Below are positions 34,251 to 43,980 of a stretch of DNA of 59,632 nt, piece after piece. Source of the DNA: Bacteroidales bacterium UBA6117. Lineage in GTDB: Bacteria; Bacteroidota; Bacteroidia; Bacteroidales; VadinHA17. Each line of letters opens with the position of its first letter. The first letter of the stretch is position 1. The position numbers and the translations under genes are program-made. The stretch spans positions 1 to 59,632 of the forward strand of contig DIWB01000014.1 of the NCBI GenBank assembly GCA_002428385.1, written 5' to 3'. The notes beneath the pieces are model-generated. The model did not search any database. It saw only the letters and a program-made list of their open reading frames with translations, and had not been told where the DNA came from.

Positions 34251-34865
34251 TTGCGAAATCTGTTTACCATATTATTCATATTTGGTTTGCTTACTGAAGT
34301 ATCGGCGCAGATTGATACAGTAAAGCGGTCTGTCGACACCCTTCCCGGCAATCATTACCAGCTGCGTTCACTGGACAGGAACGGCGAGGTCCTGCCTGAA
34401 ATAGACATAAAGGAAGTGGTGATCATTGGACGTGAATCGACAGCTAAGAAATTCCCCTTTTACAGGTATCAGCGCCTTGTCTTCAACCTTAAGAAGGTTT
34501 ATCCCTACGCCCAGATGGTAAGAGCAAAGCTTGGCGAGGCAAATGATCAGCTTATGATGCTCCCCGACGACAAGGAGAGGAAGAAGTACCTCCGGAAGTT
34601 CGAAAAGGAAATGTTTGGTGAATATGAGGATGATATCCGCGGAATGACGGTGACGCAGGGCAAACTGCTGATTAAGCTTATCGACAGGGAGACCTACAAC
34701 ACATCCTATGACCTGATCCGGCAGTACAGAGGCGCTTTTTCAGCCGCTTTCTGGCAGGGCGTAGCACGTATTTTCGGGTCGGACCTCAAGGCTGAATATG
34801 ACCCTTTCGGGGAAGATGCAATCATCGAGATCATCCTAATGGAGATTGAGACCGGCAACCTTTAA
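34251..34865 (+). CDS. DUF4294 domain protein, exported
   Basis: A Bacteroidota-specific protein of unknown function, 204 residues. The start is TTG 34251: upstream in the same frame there is a stop at 34242-34244. A signal peptide ends near SAQ (residue 20). The domain shows RYQRLVFNLKKVYPYAQ, then DDIRGMTVTQGKLLIKLIDR and YRGAFSAAFWQGVARIFG, matching the family in order. It precedes pcm by about 80 nt on the same strand. Confidence 0.85.
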   Translation: MRNLFTILFIFGLLTEVSAQIDTVKRSVDTLPGNHYQLRSLDRNGEVLPEIDIKEVVIIGRESTAKKFPFYRYQRLVFNLKKVYPYAQMVRAKLGEANDQLMMLPDDKERKKYLRKFEKEMFGEYEDDIRGMTVTQGKLLIKLIDRETYNTSYDLIRQYRGAFSAAFWQGVARIFGSDLKAEYDPFGEDAIIEIILMEIETGNL

Positions 34866-34946
34866 ATACTATTCTGCAGTTATTGCAGGAGGCGGCTTTC
34901 ATTTATTTTTCCCATCTTTATCTCCGGATTTTACCATTGATTTTTC

Positions 34947-35600
34947 ATGACTGATACATTTCTGGCGAAAGGAAAGAGAAAAAAGCTTGTAGATGAGCTT
35001 AGAGCAAAAGGAATAACCGATGAAGAGGTGCTGAGGGCAATAAATACCGTTCCAAGGCACGAATTCATGGATCCTGCCTTTCTCCATCATGCTTACACCG
35101 ACAAGGCTTTCCCCATCTCTTCGGGCCAGACTATTTCACAACCTTACACTGTTGCAATTCAGACCAGCCTGCTAATGGTAAAAAAGAGGGATAAGATACT
35201 TGAGATCGGCACCGGTTCAGGTTATCAGTGTGCCATACTGGCTGAAATGGGAGCAAAGGTCTATACTATTGAAAGGCACAGGGAACTTTTCATCCTTGCC
35301 CAACGTACACTTATCGCGCTTGGGTATTCAGCCGATTTCTTTTATGGCGACGGTTATGAGGGCAAACCCCAGTACGGGCCTTTCGACGGGATAGTGATAA
35401 CCGCCGCAACTCCCGGGATACCTGCAAAACTTCAGTATCAGCTGAAAATTGGCGGCAGGATGGTTGTTCCCGTCGGTGACAACAATTCTCAGGTGATGAC
35501 GCTTGTCATCCGCAGCGGAGAGGGGGATTTTGAGTATTCCTCCCACGGCACTTTCGTTTTTGTGCCCATGCTCAGGGGAACTGTCAATAAACAAATGTAA
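34947..35600 (+). CDS. pcm: Protein-L-isoaspartate O-methyltransferase
   Basis: It repairs damaged proteins by methylating L-isoaspartyl residues with SAM. The 217-residue length fits. SSGQTISQPYTVA holds the substrate-binding loop, ILEIGTGSGYQCAILAEM is the SAM motif I, and GPFDGIVITAATPGIP is the post-II/motif III region. It runs into the MBL gene with 4 nt between stop and start. Confidence 0.95.
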   Translation: MTDTFLAKGKRKKLVDELRAKGITDEEVLRAINTVPRHEFMDPAFLHHAYTDKAFPISSGQTISQPYTVAIQTSLLMVKKRDKILEIGTGSGYQCAILAEMGAKVYTIERHRELFILAQRTLIALGYSADFFYGDGYEGKPQYGPFDGIVITAATPGIPAKLQYQLKIGGRMVVPVGDNNSQVMTLVIRSGEGDFEYSSHGTFVFVPMLRGTVNKQM

Positions 35601-35604
35601 TGAT

Positions 35605-36246
35605 ATGGAAATAAGGAAGCTGGTTTTTAATCCTATATCTGTAAACACCTACGTTCTCTCGGATGGATCAGGCGATTGTGCTATTATCGATTGCGGATGC
35701 TACGACAGTTTTGAATCCGAAGAGCTTACAGCGCTGCTTGAGGACGGGAACTTAAAACCGGTTCTTCTTCTGAACACCCATTGCCATCTCGATCATATTT
35801 TCGGCGACAGGCTGATGCTTGAAAAATACGGACTTGGAGCCCTGTGTCACCACGATGACCTCATGAACCGGAAAAGAGCGGTCGATCATGCCCGCATGTT
35901 CGGATTGTCGATGGAACATCCTCCTGAGCCGGCCGGATACCTGTCGGGAGGGGAGAAGGTCCGCTTCGGCAATTCGGAGCTTGAAGTGATTCACGTTCCG
36001 GGTCATGCACCGGGAAGCCTGGCATTCTACAGCAAACCGGACAAATCAGTCTTTACCGGAGATGCCCTCTTTGAAGGAAGTATTGGACGGACAGACCTTC
36101 CGGGCGGAAATCATGAGACCCTTCTAAACAGTATCAGGGATAGATTGTTTATACTACCGGCAGACACAGTGGTTTATCCCGGACATGGGAATTCAACCCT
36201 GATCGGGGATGAACTCAGGTTCAATCCATATTTTATCCACAAGTGA
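35605..36246 (+). CDS. Metallo-beta-lactamase fold hydrolase (glyoxalase II-like)
   Basis: From the start at 35605 (MEIRKLVFNPISVNTYVLSD) the protein is 213 residues; a longer frame from 35503 overlaps pcm and is unlikely. Metal-binding motifs are THCHLDH (HxHxDH), HVPGHAPGS, TGDALFEGSIGRTDL and YPGHG near the end. Members of this size hydrolyse thioesters or are of unclear function. Coupled to pcm by a 4-nt gap. Confidence 0.9.
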   Translation: MEIRKLVFNPISVNTYVLSDGSGDCAIIDCGCYDSFESEELTALLEDGNLKPVLLLNTHCHLDHIFGDRLMLEKYGLGALCHHDDLMNRKRAVDHARMFGLSMEHPPEPAGYLSGGEKVRFGNSELEVIHVPGHAPGSLAFYSKPDKSVFTGDALFEGSIGRTDLPGGNHETLLNSIRDRLFILPADTVVYPGHGNSTLIGDELRFNPYFIHK

Positions 36247-36336
36247 TTCTGCTCGTTTTTTAAGTAAATACTATTTCTTAATTTCGGGGCGCTGCCTGAA
36301 CCGTGCAGCGAAATTAAACTTTTAAAAATCACATCT

Positions 36337-39246
36337 ATGTCATCCGATTCTTTTGCCGCCCGCCATATAGGGCCCCGCAGGTCCGACCTGCCCGGAATGC
36401 TCCGGACAATAGGAGTGAACTCGCTCGATGAACTGATCGACAAAACCGTGCCCGAACCCATAAGGCTCAGGGAACAATTAAGACTTCCGGAAGCAATGAC
36501 GGAGTTTGAATATTTAGACCATATCAGGAAGCTCGGTAAAAAGAACAAAATGTTCAGATCGTTTATCGGTCAGGGCTATTATGGCGTTGCATCTCCCTCG
36601 GTGATAATCAGGAATGTACTTGAAAATCCTTCATGGTACACATCATACACCCCGTATCAGGCTGAAATATCGCAGGGCAGGCTTGAAGCGCTGCTGAATT
36701 TTCAGACCATGGTAATCGAACTGACGGGAATGGAGATTGCCAATGCATCGCTTCTGGATGAATCGACTGCTTCGGCTGAAGCCATGATAATGATGTTCAA
36801 TGCCCGTTCAAGAGCTGCTGTTAAGGCCGGGGCAAACAAATTCTTTGTCGATGAGGACATTTTCCTTCAGAATATGGGAGTTATTGAAACCCGGTCGGAG
36901 CCCCTTGAAATTCAGATTGTGAAAGGCAGATTTGAGGAGTTTCAGCCTGACGAATCATTTTTCGGCGCCATTGTTCAGTACCCGGCTGCTTCGGGTCATA
37001 TCCGCGACTACAGTGAATTTACTGCCAGGGCCCATTCAGCAGGATTGCTTGTGGGGGTTGCTGCCGACCTGTTAAGCCTTGCCCTTCTGACACCTCCCGG
37101 GGAATGGGGTGCCGATGTTGTGGTGGGATCGAGCCAGAGATTTGGCCTTCCGATGAGCTTCGGAGGTCCTCATGCCGGGTTCTTCGCAACCAGGGATGAG
37201 CTCAAGAGAAGCATGCCCGGCAGGATTATTGGCGTGTCGGTGGATGTAAACGGAAAACAGGCGCTCAGAATGGCTTTACAGACACGCGAACAGCACATAA
37301 AAAGGGAGAGGGCAACATCCAATATTTGCACGGCACAGGCTCTTCTTGCAACCATGTCGGGTATGTATGCCCAGTATCACGGTCCTGAAGGATTGAGGGA
37401 AATTGCGCTTAGGATCCACAGGTCGGCCTGTACAATAAAAGCAGCCCTTAAGAAGCTTGGTTATATCCAGTTAAATGACATTTATTTCGACACAATAAGA
37501 GTTTTACCTCACGAGGGAATCAGCCGCGATGAAATAAGGAAGCTTGCCCTTGATGCCGGCATTAATTTCTATTATCCGGCCGACGGCAACATAAGCCTGA
37601 CGACCGATGAGGTCACTTCCACCGAAGATATAAATGCAGTTGTTGAAGTGTTTGCCAGGGCAGCAGGTAGAAAGGCTGATGAAATAACAACGTTTGCGGA
37701 ATGCAACTGCATCCCTGAAAAATTTCTTCGCAAGTCCCCTTTCCTTACTGCATCAACTTTCACAAGCTACCACAGCGAAACTGAGATGATGAGGTACATA
37801 AAAATGCTTGAGAGGAAGGATTTCTCCCTTACGCATAGCATGATATCCCTCGGGTCTTGTACCATGAAACTGAATCCGGCAACTTCGATGTTTGCCATGA
37901 GCTGGCCCGAATTCGGGAATATCCATCCCTTTGTTCCCGCCGATCAGGCTGAAGGTTATTATCAGATGATGAATGAGCTGGGAGATGCACTTAAGGAGAT
38001 TACCGGCTTTTCGGCAGTCACGTTCCAGCCAAACTCAGGGGCTGCAGGCGAATATACAGGTTTGCTTATTATAAGGGAATATCACAAGACCAGGGGAGAA
38101 GGTCACAGAAACATTGCCCTTATCCCTTCCTCTGCACATGGTACTAATCCGGCCAGCGCCGTGATGGCAGGAATGCAGGTTGTTGTTGTCGAATGTGATG
38201 AGAGGGGTAATATTCAGATTGAGGATCTGAAGAAAAAGGCCGTGGAACACAGGGAAAACCTTGCTTGTTTCATGATAACCTATCCTTCGACACACGGAGT
38301 GTTTGAAGCCGGGGTTAATGCCATGATGGAGATAATCCACGGGAACGGCGGACTTGTTTATATGGACGGAGCCAACATGAATGCCCAGGTCGGACTTACG
38401 AGTCCGGGACATATCGGGGCCGATGTCTGTCATCTTAACCTTCACAAGACCTTTGCCATCCCTCACGGAGGCGGTGGTCCGGGAATGGGGCCGGTGCTTG
38501 TAACCGAAAGACTGGCTGAATTCCTTCCGGCACATCCCCTGGTTCCGGTTGGAGGTAAGAATGGCATAACACCTGTGGCATCAGCACCTTTTGGCAGCGC
38601 TCACGTACTGATCATATCGCATGCCTACATCCTTATGATGGGCCCGGATGGCCTTACAGACGCAACGAAATATGCCATTCTGAACGCAAATTATATTTCA
38701 GCATCCCTTAAAAACAGGTATCTTACCCTTTACACGGGCGAAACCGGAAAGGTGGCTCATGAACTTATTCTCGACTGCAGGAATTTCAAGAATGAAGCAG
38801 GGATCACCGAATCGGATATTGCAAAAAGGCTTATGGACTATGGTTTTCATGCGCCAACGCTTTCCTTCCCGGTACACGGGACGCTGATGATTGAGCCGAC
38901 CGAGTCGGAATCACTGCGGGAACTTGACAAGTTCATCGATGCAATGAATTCAATCTGGCTCGAGATTCAGGAAGTGAAGGAGGGCTTAGCTGACCAGAAA
39001 GACAATGTTCTTCACAACTCACCTCATACAGCGCTGGCTGTAACTGCCGACGATTGGAACCATTCCTATGAACGGCGGAAGGCAGCCTACCCACTTAAAT
39101 GGGTGGAAGAAAACAAATTCTGGCCGTCAGTCGGAAGGATTGATGATGGTTATGGCGACCGCAACCTGATATGCACCTGCGCCCCGATCGATTCATACCG
39201 CATGGAAACCTTCAATTTCAAGATTGCTGACCTTGATGACAAATAA
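36337..39246 (+). CDS. gcvP: Glycine dehydrogenase (decarboxylating), P protein
   Basis: The PLP-dependent P protein of the glycine cleavage system, here as a single fused chain of 969 residues. The N-terminal half (about 1-460) and the C-terminal half are homologous; the latter carries SLGSCTMKLNPA and the PLP lysine Lys704 in NLHKTFAIPHGGGGPGMGP. GYYGVASPSVIIRNVLENP is the usual N-terminal block. The 90-nt leader holds a small hairpin (CGCTGC/GCAGCG, 36290-36310) but nothing like a glycine riboswitch. GcvT, GcvH and Lpd are not in the window. Confidence 0.97.
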   Translation: MSSDSFAARHIGPRRSDLPGMLRTIGVNSLDELIDKTVPEPIRLREQLRLPEAMTEFEYLDHIRKLGKKNKMFRSFIGQGYYGVASPSVIIRNVLENPSWYTSYTPYQAEISQGRLEALLNFQTMVIELTGMEIANASLLDESTASAEAMIMMFNARSRAAVKAGANKFFVDEDIFLQNMGVIETRSEPLEIQIVKGRFEEFQPDESFFGAIVQYPAASGHIRDYSEFTARAHSAGLLVGVAADLLSLALLTPPGEWGADVVVGSSQRFGLPMSFGGPHAGFFATRDELKRSMPGRIIGVSVDVNGKQALRMALQTREQHIKRERATSNICTAQALLATMSGMYAQYHGPEGLREIALRIHRSACTIKAALKKLGYIQLNDIYFDTIRVLPHEGISRDEIRKLALDAGINFYYPADGNISLTTDEVTSTEDINAVVEVFARAAGRKADEITTFAECNCIPEKFLRKSPFLTASTFTSYHSETEMMRYIKMLERKDFSLTHSMISLGSCTMKLNPATSMFAMSWPEFGNIHPFVPADQAEGYYQMMNELGDALKEITGFSAVTFQPNSGAAGEYTGLLIIREYHKTRGEGHRNIALIPSSAHGTNPASAVMAGMQVVVVECDERGNIQIEDLKKKAVEHRENLACFMITYPSTHGVFEAGVNAMMEIIHGNGGLVYMDGANMNAQVGLTSPGHIGADVCHLNLHKTFAIPHGGGGPGMGPVLVTERLAEFLPAHPLVPVGGKNGITPVASAPFGSAHVLIISHAYILMMGPDGLTDATKYAILNANYISASLKNRYLTLYTGETGKVAHELILDCRNFKNEAGITESDIAKRLMDYGFHAPTLSFPVHGTLMIEPTESESLRELDKFIDAMNSIWLEIQEVKEGLADQKDNVLHNSPHTALAVTADDWNHSYERRKAAYPLKWVEENKFWPSVGRIDDGYGDRNLICTCAPIDSYRMETFNFKIADLDDK

Positions 39247-39333
39247 TGTAACATCAGTCATAGGAATCTTTGCTGTATTGAAAATTATTCTCAAATTTAA
39301 TGTCTGAAGTATTACAGATAAACCTCAATTCCA

Positions 39334-40374
39334 ATGCGAAATTCATCGTGGAATGATCTTCTCTCCATGTTAAATGGAAGGAAGCTCAGTTACAGGCCGG
39401 CGGGTTTTATTATTGACAGTCCATGGCTGCCGGGCTGGTATGGCATTCCCACGCTTGACTATTATGCATCCGACGAAAAATGGATGAAAGCCAATATAAA
39501 GGCAGCAGAAACCTTTCCTGATGTCTGGTTCATGCCCGGTTTCTGGTCGGAATACGGCATGTGCACTGAGCCGTCCGCTTTCGGATCGAGACTGATCTTT
39601 CTCGAGAATAACCTGCCGCATGCAGAAAAAATACTCACCGATATTGCTGATGCAGAACGGCTGCCTCAGCCCAATGTAAGAACCGACGGGCTTCTGCCTT
39701 TCATGATTGCCAGGCTGAAGAATAACCAGGCCGCGATCATTGAATCAGATCACCAGGTCAGGTTTGCCATAGCGCGCGGACCTCTCAACATAGCCAGTTT
39801 CCTCATGGGGACTACCGAATTCATGATGGCACTTGCCCTTGATCCGGAAGGCTCGCACAGGCTTCTTGAAAAAATAACCAGTTTCATTTGCGACTGGCTT
39901 TCACTTCAGAAAGAAAGTTTTCCTTCAATTGAGGGAGCACTGATACTTGATGATATAATCGGCTTTGTTGGCGAGGCGGAATTCAATGAATTCGTGCTTC
40001 CTTATTTCAAAAGGATCTTTTCATGCACGGGTGCAAAGGTAAGGTTTCTTCACAATGATGCTGATGGACTTATTACGGCAGGATTTCTGAAGGAAATGGA
40101 TGTGAACGTTTTCAATTTCTCCTTCAATCATTCTCTCGGAGAGATCAGGAAACTTGCAGGTGACGATGTGGTACTGCTGGGAAACATACCTCCGCGCGAT
40201 GTACTGGCTGCGGGTACCCCCGAACAGATTAAGGAGGCAGTCAGAAAGGCCTCGGAGGAAGTCAGCAATCACGATCGCATTATCTGGTCAGCCGGCGGAG
40301 GAATGCCACAGGATGTCAGCACACAGAATATTGAAGCTTTCATTGAAGCAGTAAAGGAAATAAAACAGACTTAA
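39334..40374 (+). CDS. Uroporphyrinogen decarboxylase-like protein
   Basis: The 346-residue protein has the UroD/MtaA-type barrel: a C-terminal block with LHNDADGLI, NVFNFSFNHSLGEIRKLAGD and LLGNIPPRDVLAAGTPEQIK is typical of cobamide-linked methyltransferase relatives rather than of true HemE. HemE's N-terminal R-Q-A-G/R sequences are absent. Such proteins often transfer methyl groups or occur in carbohydrate contexts with no known activity. The gene is followed after 3 nt by a lipoprotein oxidoreductase gene, so the two are likely to be co-expressed. Confidence 0.75.
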   Translation: MRNSSWNDLLSMLNGRKLSYRPAGFIIDSPWLPGWYGIPTLDYYASDEKWMKANIKAAETFPDVWFMPGFWSEYGMCTEPSAFGSRLIFLENNLPHAEKILTDIADAERLPQPNVRTDGLLPFMIARLKNNQAAIIESDHQVRFAIARGPLNIASFLMGTTEFMMALALDPEGSHRLLEKITSFICDWLSLQKESFPSIEGALILDDIIGFVGEAEFNEFVLPYFKRIFSCTGAKVRFLHNDADGLITAGFLKEMDVNVFNFSFNHSLGEIRKLAGDDVVLLGNIPPRDVLAAGTPEQIKEAVRKASEEVSNHDRIIWSAGGGMPQDVSTQNIEAFIEAVKEIKQT

Positions 40375-40377
40375 GAT

Positions 40378-41775
40378 ATGGACATAAAGACAGCATTTGT
40401 ATTGATTTCTGCAGTGATATTATCGTCATGCGGAACAGGAGGAAGCAAGAAGCAAACGACGGAAACAAAGAATGATGCAATGGAAACCAGCTACAAGGTT
40501 AAACTTCTGACAGTCGATCCGGGCCATTTTCATGCTGCCCTGGTTCAGAAAACAACTTATCCGCAGGTTTCTCCCGACGTAAGGGTCTATGCTCCCGAAG
40601 GACCGGATGTGGATCAGCACCTTGGAAGAATTGCATCATATAATGCAAGGGCCAATGATCCCACAAAATGGAATGAGATAGTCTACAGGGGGACCGATTT
40701 TTTCGAAAAGATGCTGACGGAAAAGGCAGGGAATGTGGTGGTGTTGTCGGGCAACAACAAAAAAAAGGCTAGTTATATTACGGCTTCGATTAATGCCGGA
40801 CTGAATGTTCTGGCCGACAAGCCCATGATTATATCTCCCGAAGACTGGCCGGGCCTGAAGGCTGCATTTGCATCTGCCGCTGAAAAGGGGGTTCTTCTTT
40901 ACGACATCATGACCGAAAGGTTTGAGGTCACCACTCTTCTCCAGAAACTCCTTTCACAGAATGAAGAAATTTTCGGGACGCTGGTTCCGGGGTCAGCTAA
41001 GGATCCTGCTGTATCAAAGGTCAGTGTTCATCATTTTTCAAAGATAGTTTCGGGCTCACCGCTCCAGCGTCCGGCCTGGTTTTTCGACGTCGAACAGCAG
41101 GGCGAGGGGATAGTTGATGTCACAACTCATCTTGTCGACCTTATTCAGTGGGAATGTTTTCCGGAACAGATCCTCGATCCTTCAGATGTAAAGCTTTCCT
41201 CTGCAAGAAGATGGGCGACAATAATATCGAAGGAAGAATTCAGGGGAGTAACGGGCTTTGACGATTTCCCTGAATACCTGGGCAAGGATGTCAAAGACGG
41301 GAAACTGCATGTTTATTCCAACGGTGAGATGATTTACCAGCTGAAGGGGATCTGGGCCAAAGTATCAGTCACATGGGACTTCATGCCGCCGGCAGGGGGA
41401 GGGGACACTCACTACTCGGTGATGCGCGGCACCAAATGCGACCTTGTCATCCGTCAGGGTGCAGATGAGAAATTTGTTCCGACGCTGTATGTTGAAAACA
41501 TAAGGGGATCATCCCTCCCGGAAATGAATGAAAAGCTGAAGGCTGCACTGGGTCAGCTCCCATTCGACAGTCTGATGGCAGAAAACTCCGGAAACAAGGC
41601 TCTGAAGATCTTCATTCCCACAAAGTACAGGGTTTCGCACGAGGAGCACTTCGGGCAGGTAACCCGGAAGTTTCTTGAATACATGGAAGCAGGCAAACTG
41701 CCTGAGTGGGAGGTTCCGGGAATGATTACAAAATACTATACAACCACCTCGGCGCTGAAACTGGCAAAGGAATAG
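40378..41775 (+). CDS. Lipoprotein Gfo/Idh/MocA-type oxidoreductase
   Basis: The 465-residue protein has a lipoprotein signal (ILSSC, lipobox Cys19). An N-terminal Rossmann-like part and NAGLNVLADKPMIISPEDWP, the E/D-K-P block, place it in the Gfo/Idh/MocA superfamily, and the C-terminal half (VVNVTTHLVDLIQWECFP through LYVENIRGSS) matches the 'putative oxidoreductase C-terminal' type. The usual GxGxxG is replaced by TVDPGHFHAALV, so its nucleotide binding may differ. Substrate unknown. Convergent with ddl with a 12-nt gap. Confidence 0.8.
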   Translation: MDIKTAFVLISAVILSSCGTGGSKKQTTETKNDAMETSYKVKLLTVDPGHFHAALVQKTTYPQVSPDVRVYAPEGPDVDQHLGRIASYNARANDPTKWNEIVYRGTDFFEKMLTEKAGNVVVLSGNNKKKASYITASINAGLNVLADKPMIISPEDWPGLKAAFASAAEKGVLLYDIMTERFEVTTLLQKLLSQNEEIFGTLVPGSAKDPAVSKVSVHHFSKIVSGSPLQRPAWFFDVEQQGEGIVDVTTHLVDLIQWECFPEQILDPSDVKLSSARRWATIISKEEFRGVTGFDDFPEYLGKDVKDGKLHVYSNGEMIYQLKGIWAKVSVTWDFMPPAGGGDTHYSVMRGTKCDLVIRQGADEKFVPTLYVENIRGSSLPEMNEKLKAALGQLPFDSLMAENSGNKALKIFIPTKYRVSHEEHFGQVTRKFLEYMEAGKLPEWEVPGMITKYYTTTSALKLAKE

Positions 41776-41787
41776 AACTTGTTAATA

Positions 41788-42756
41788 TCAGAACAGGTCT
41801 TCTATAACCATTGAATACAGATCTTCGAGACCGATGCCGGCTGCATCTGCCTGTCGGGGTATGATGCTTTCCATTGTCATTCCCGGTACCGTGTTGATTT
41901 CAAGGAAAAAGGGATTATCGTCGACCACGATGAAATCGACCCTTACGATGCCTTTGCATCCAAGTATTTCATATACCCTTGAGCTGAGCACCTGTATCCT
42001 GTTAATGAGGTCGTCGGGCATATCCGCTGGTGTTATCTCCTGCGATTTTCCGGGTGTGTATTTTGCCTCATAGTCAAAGAATTCGTTACTGCTTTTAATC
42101 TCAGTCACCGGCAGGACGATCCCCTTCCCTTTTGCCCTTACCACGCCGCAAGCGACTTCTCTTCCGTTCATGAATGCTTCGACCATTACCTCAGCGCTCT
42201 CCGTGAATGCTGCTTCAATGGCTGCAGGCAGCTCTTCCCTGGTCTTTACCTTTGACACTCCGAAGCTTGACCCGCTGTCGTTGGGCTTTACAAAGCACGG
42301 AAGTCCTGTTTTTGAAATTATTGATTCGGTATCCGGCATATTTTCCCTGCGGAAGAGAATGTTGCGGGCCATAGGTATGCCGTACTCCTTAAGATAGAGC
42401 TTGCAGGCCTGTTTGTTGAAGGTGAGGGCTGAACAGAATGCACTGCAGCTGGTATAGGGGATTTTCATCATATCGAGATAGCCCTGGAGAAGGCCGTTTT
42501 CGCCGGGGGTCCCGTGAATGGCAATGAAAACAGCATCAAACCTGATCTTCTGATCGTCGGTAAGAAGGGTAAAATCATTCTTGTCGATATTGAAAAGTCT
42601 TCCCTTCGGATCTTCCCAGTACCAGGCCGTACCTCTTATCATGATCAGATAAGCGTTGTATTTCCCTGAGATCAGATTTAAAACTTCACTGGCGCTCTTT
42701 ACTGAAATGTCATACTCGGATGAATCTCCTCCGGCAACTATGGCGATTGTTCTCAT
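41788..42756 (-). CDS. ddl: D-alanine-D-alanine ligase
   Basis: It joins two D-Ala in the cytoplasm for peptidoglycan. The 322-residue ATP-grasp protein has the N-terminal AGGDSSEYDISVKSA, AIHGTPGENGLLQGYLD, the PCFVKPNDSGSSFGVSKV ATP-binding block and FLEINTVPGMT with metal ligands at the C-terminus. Length normal. In many Bacteroidota ddl neighbours the PASTA/rluD genes that lie at 44.8-48.6 kb here. Confidence 0.96.
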   Translation of the reverse strand: MRTIAIVAGGDSSEYDISVKSASEVLNLISGKYNAYLIMIRGTAWYWEDPKGRLFNIDKNDFTLLTDDQKIRFDAVFIAIHGTPGENGLLQGYLDMMKIPYTSCSAFCSALTFNKQACKLYLKEYGIPMARNILFRRENMPDTESIISKTGLPCFVKPNDSGSSFGVSKVKTREELPAAIEAAFTESAEVMVEAFMNGREVACGVVRAKGKGIVLPVTEIKSSNEFFDYEAKYTPGKSQEITPADMPDDLINRIQVLSSRVYEILGCKGIVRVDFIVVDDNPFFLEINTVPGMTMESIIPRQADAAGIGLEDLYSMVIEDLF

Positions 42757-42867
42757 GTGAGAAAATTTTGGCGGTAAAATTAGAAATTAATGGATTCATT
42801 TATGGCGCGAACGCGAATGTTTTGGGTTGGCAGCAATAATTTTCTGTTTAGATTATAAGGAATTATT

Positions 42868-42875
42868 TACCTTTG
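42868..42875 (+). promoter_or_regulatory. -7 box of the lemA operon
   Basis: TACCTTTG matches TAnnTTTG exactly. It directly abuts the ATG at 42876, so transcription should start near 42882, and the true lemA start must be the ATG at 42900. Confidence 0.6.
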
Positions 42876-42899
42876 ATGAAATTCTTAAAACCGCACAAA

Positions 42900-43502
42900 A
42901 TGAAAAAAGGTTGCATCATTTGGATTATAGTTGGAGTTGTTCTCGGACTTATTGTACTTGGTCTTGTTTCATGGGGTACCAGGGCTTATAACCAGATGGT
43001 TTCCCTTCAGGAAGGCGTTACAAGCCAGTGGGGAAATGTTGAGACTCAATACCAGCGCAGGGCCGATCTTATACCGAACTTTGTAAATACAGTCAAGGGA
43101 GCAGCTGCCTTCGAGCAGGAGACTCTCACCCAGGTTATCGAGGCACGGGCAAAAGCCACTCAGGTAACAGTCGATCCGGCAAACATGACCGCTGAAAATC
43201 TTCAGGAGTTTCAGGCTGCCCAGGGTGATCTGAGTTCTGCTCTGTCAAGACTGATGGTGGTTGTGGAACGTTATCCCGAGCTTAAAGCCACCCAGAATTT
43301 CAGGGATCTTCAGGTGGAGCTCGAAGGTACCGAGAACCGCATTTCAACCGAGCGCCGGAAATTCAATGAAGTTGCCCAGTCAATGAACACTTATATTAAA
43401 AGATTCCCGCAGAATATTATTGCCGGGATGTTCGGATTCACAGCTAGACCATATTTCGAGTCGATGGAAGGAGCGGAAAAAGCTCCTGAAGTTACATTCT
43501 AA
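42900..43502 (+). CDS. lemA: LemA family protein
   Basis: A membrane-anchored helical-bundle protein of unknown exact role. From the start at 42900 it is 200 residues; ATG 42876 is ruled out by the promoter -7 box. One N-terminal membrane segment (about 5-25) is followed by QWGNVETQYQRRADLIPNFV and the long coiled-coil-like helices, and the tail (FTARPYFESMEGAEKAPEV) is the LemA signature. Followed by two TPM-domain genes, a common LemA-TPM operon. Confidence 0.92.
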   Translation: MKKGCIIWIIVGVVLGLIVLGLVSWGTRAYNQMVSLQEGVTSQWGNVETQYQRRADLIPNFVNTVKGAAAFEQETLTQVIEARAKATQVTVDPANMTAENLQEFQAAQGDLSSALSRLMVVVERYPELKATQNFRDLQVELEGTENRISTERRKFNEVAQSMNTYIKRFPQNIIAGMFGFTARPYFESMEGAEKAPEVTF

Positions 43503-43515
43503 CCCGGCCCGGGAA

Positions 43516-43980
43516 ATGGAAATCAAGGCATCGGCTTTTTTTACGAAGGAGCAGCAGCTTCAGATACGGGATGCCATTAAGGAGGCTGAAGGCGAAACTT
43601 CGGGAGAGATAAGGGTTCATCTCGAAACCAGTCTTTCGGGCAATGTCCTCGACAGGGCTGCATGGATTTTCCGGCATATTAAAATGCATGAGACAGAAGA
43701 CAGAAACGGAGTCCTCTTTTATCTGGCAGTCAGGAATAAGAAGTTCGCCGTAATAGGCGATGCCGGAATTAACAGCAAGGTCCCCGATGGTTTCTGGGAT
43801 GTTATAAAAAACATCCTTGAAGGTAATTTCAGGGAAGGTAAATATTGCGAGGGAATTATTGAAGGGATTCTGATGGCCGGCCGGCAGCTTCGGGAACATT
43901 TCCCGCACAGCAGGGATGATGTGAATGAACTTCCCGATGATATCTCGTTTGAAGATAATGAGCAACCAGAAAAGCAATGA
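43516..43980 (+). CDS. TPM-domain protein, cytoplasmic-side type
   Basis: The 154-residue protein starts at 43516 (MEIKASAFFTKEQQLQI) and consists of a single TPM domain (DAIKEAEGETSGEIRVHLE, DRNGVLFYLAVRNKKFAVIGD). It has no signal peptide or membrane helix, unlike its downstream relative. TPM domains have been linked to envelope and photosystem repair. The stop overlaps the next start by 4 nt (ATGA). Confidence 0.85.
   Translation: MEIKASAFFTKEQQLQIRDAIKEAEGETSGEIRVHLETSLSGNVLDRAAWIFRHIKMHETEDRNGVLFYLAVRNKKFAVIGDAGINSKVPDGFWDVIKNILEGNFREGKYCEGIIEGILMAGRQLREHFPHSRDDVNELPDDISFEDNEQPEKQ

Noticed and set aside
36247..36336. A glycine riboswitch before gcvP.
   Set aside because: The 90-nt gap holds one small hairpin and no tandem aptamer-like structure.
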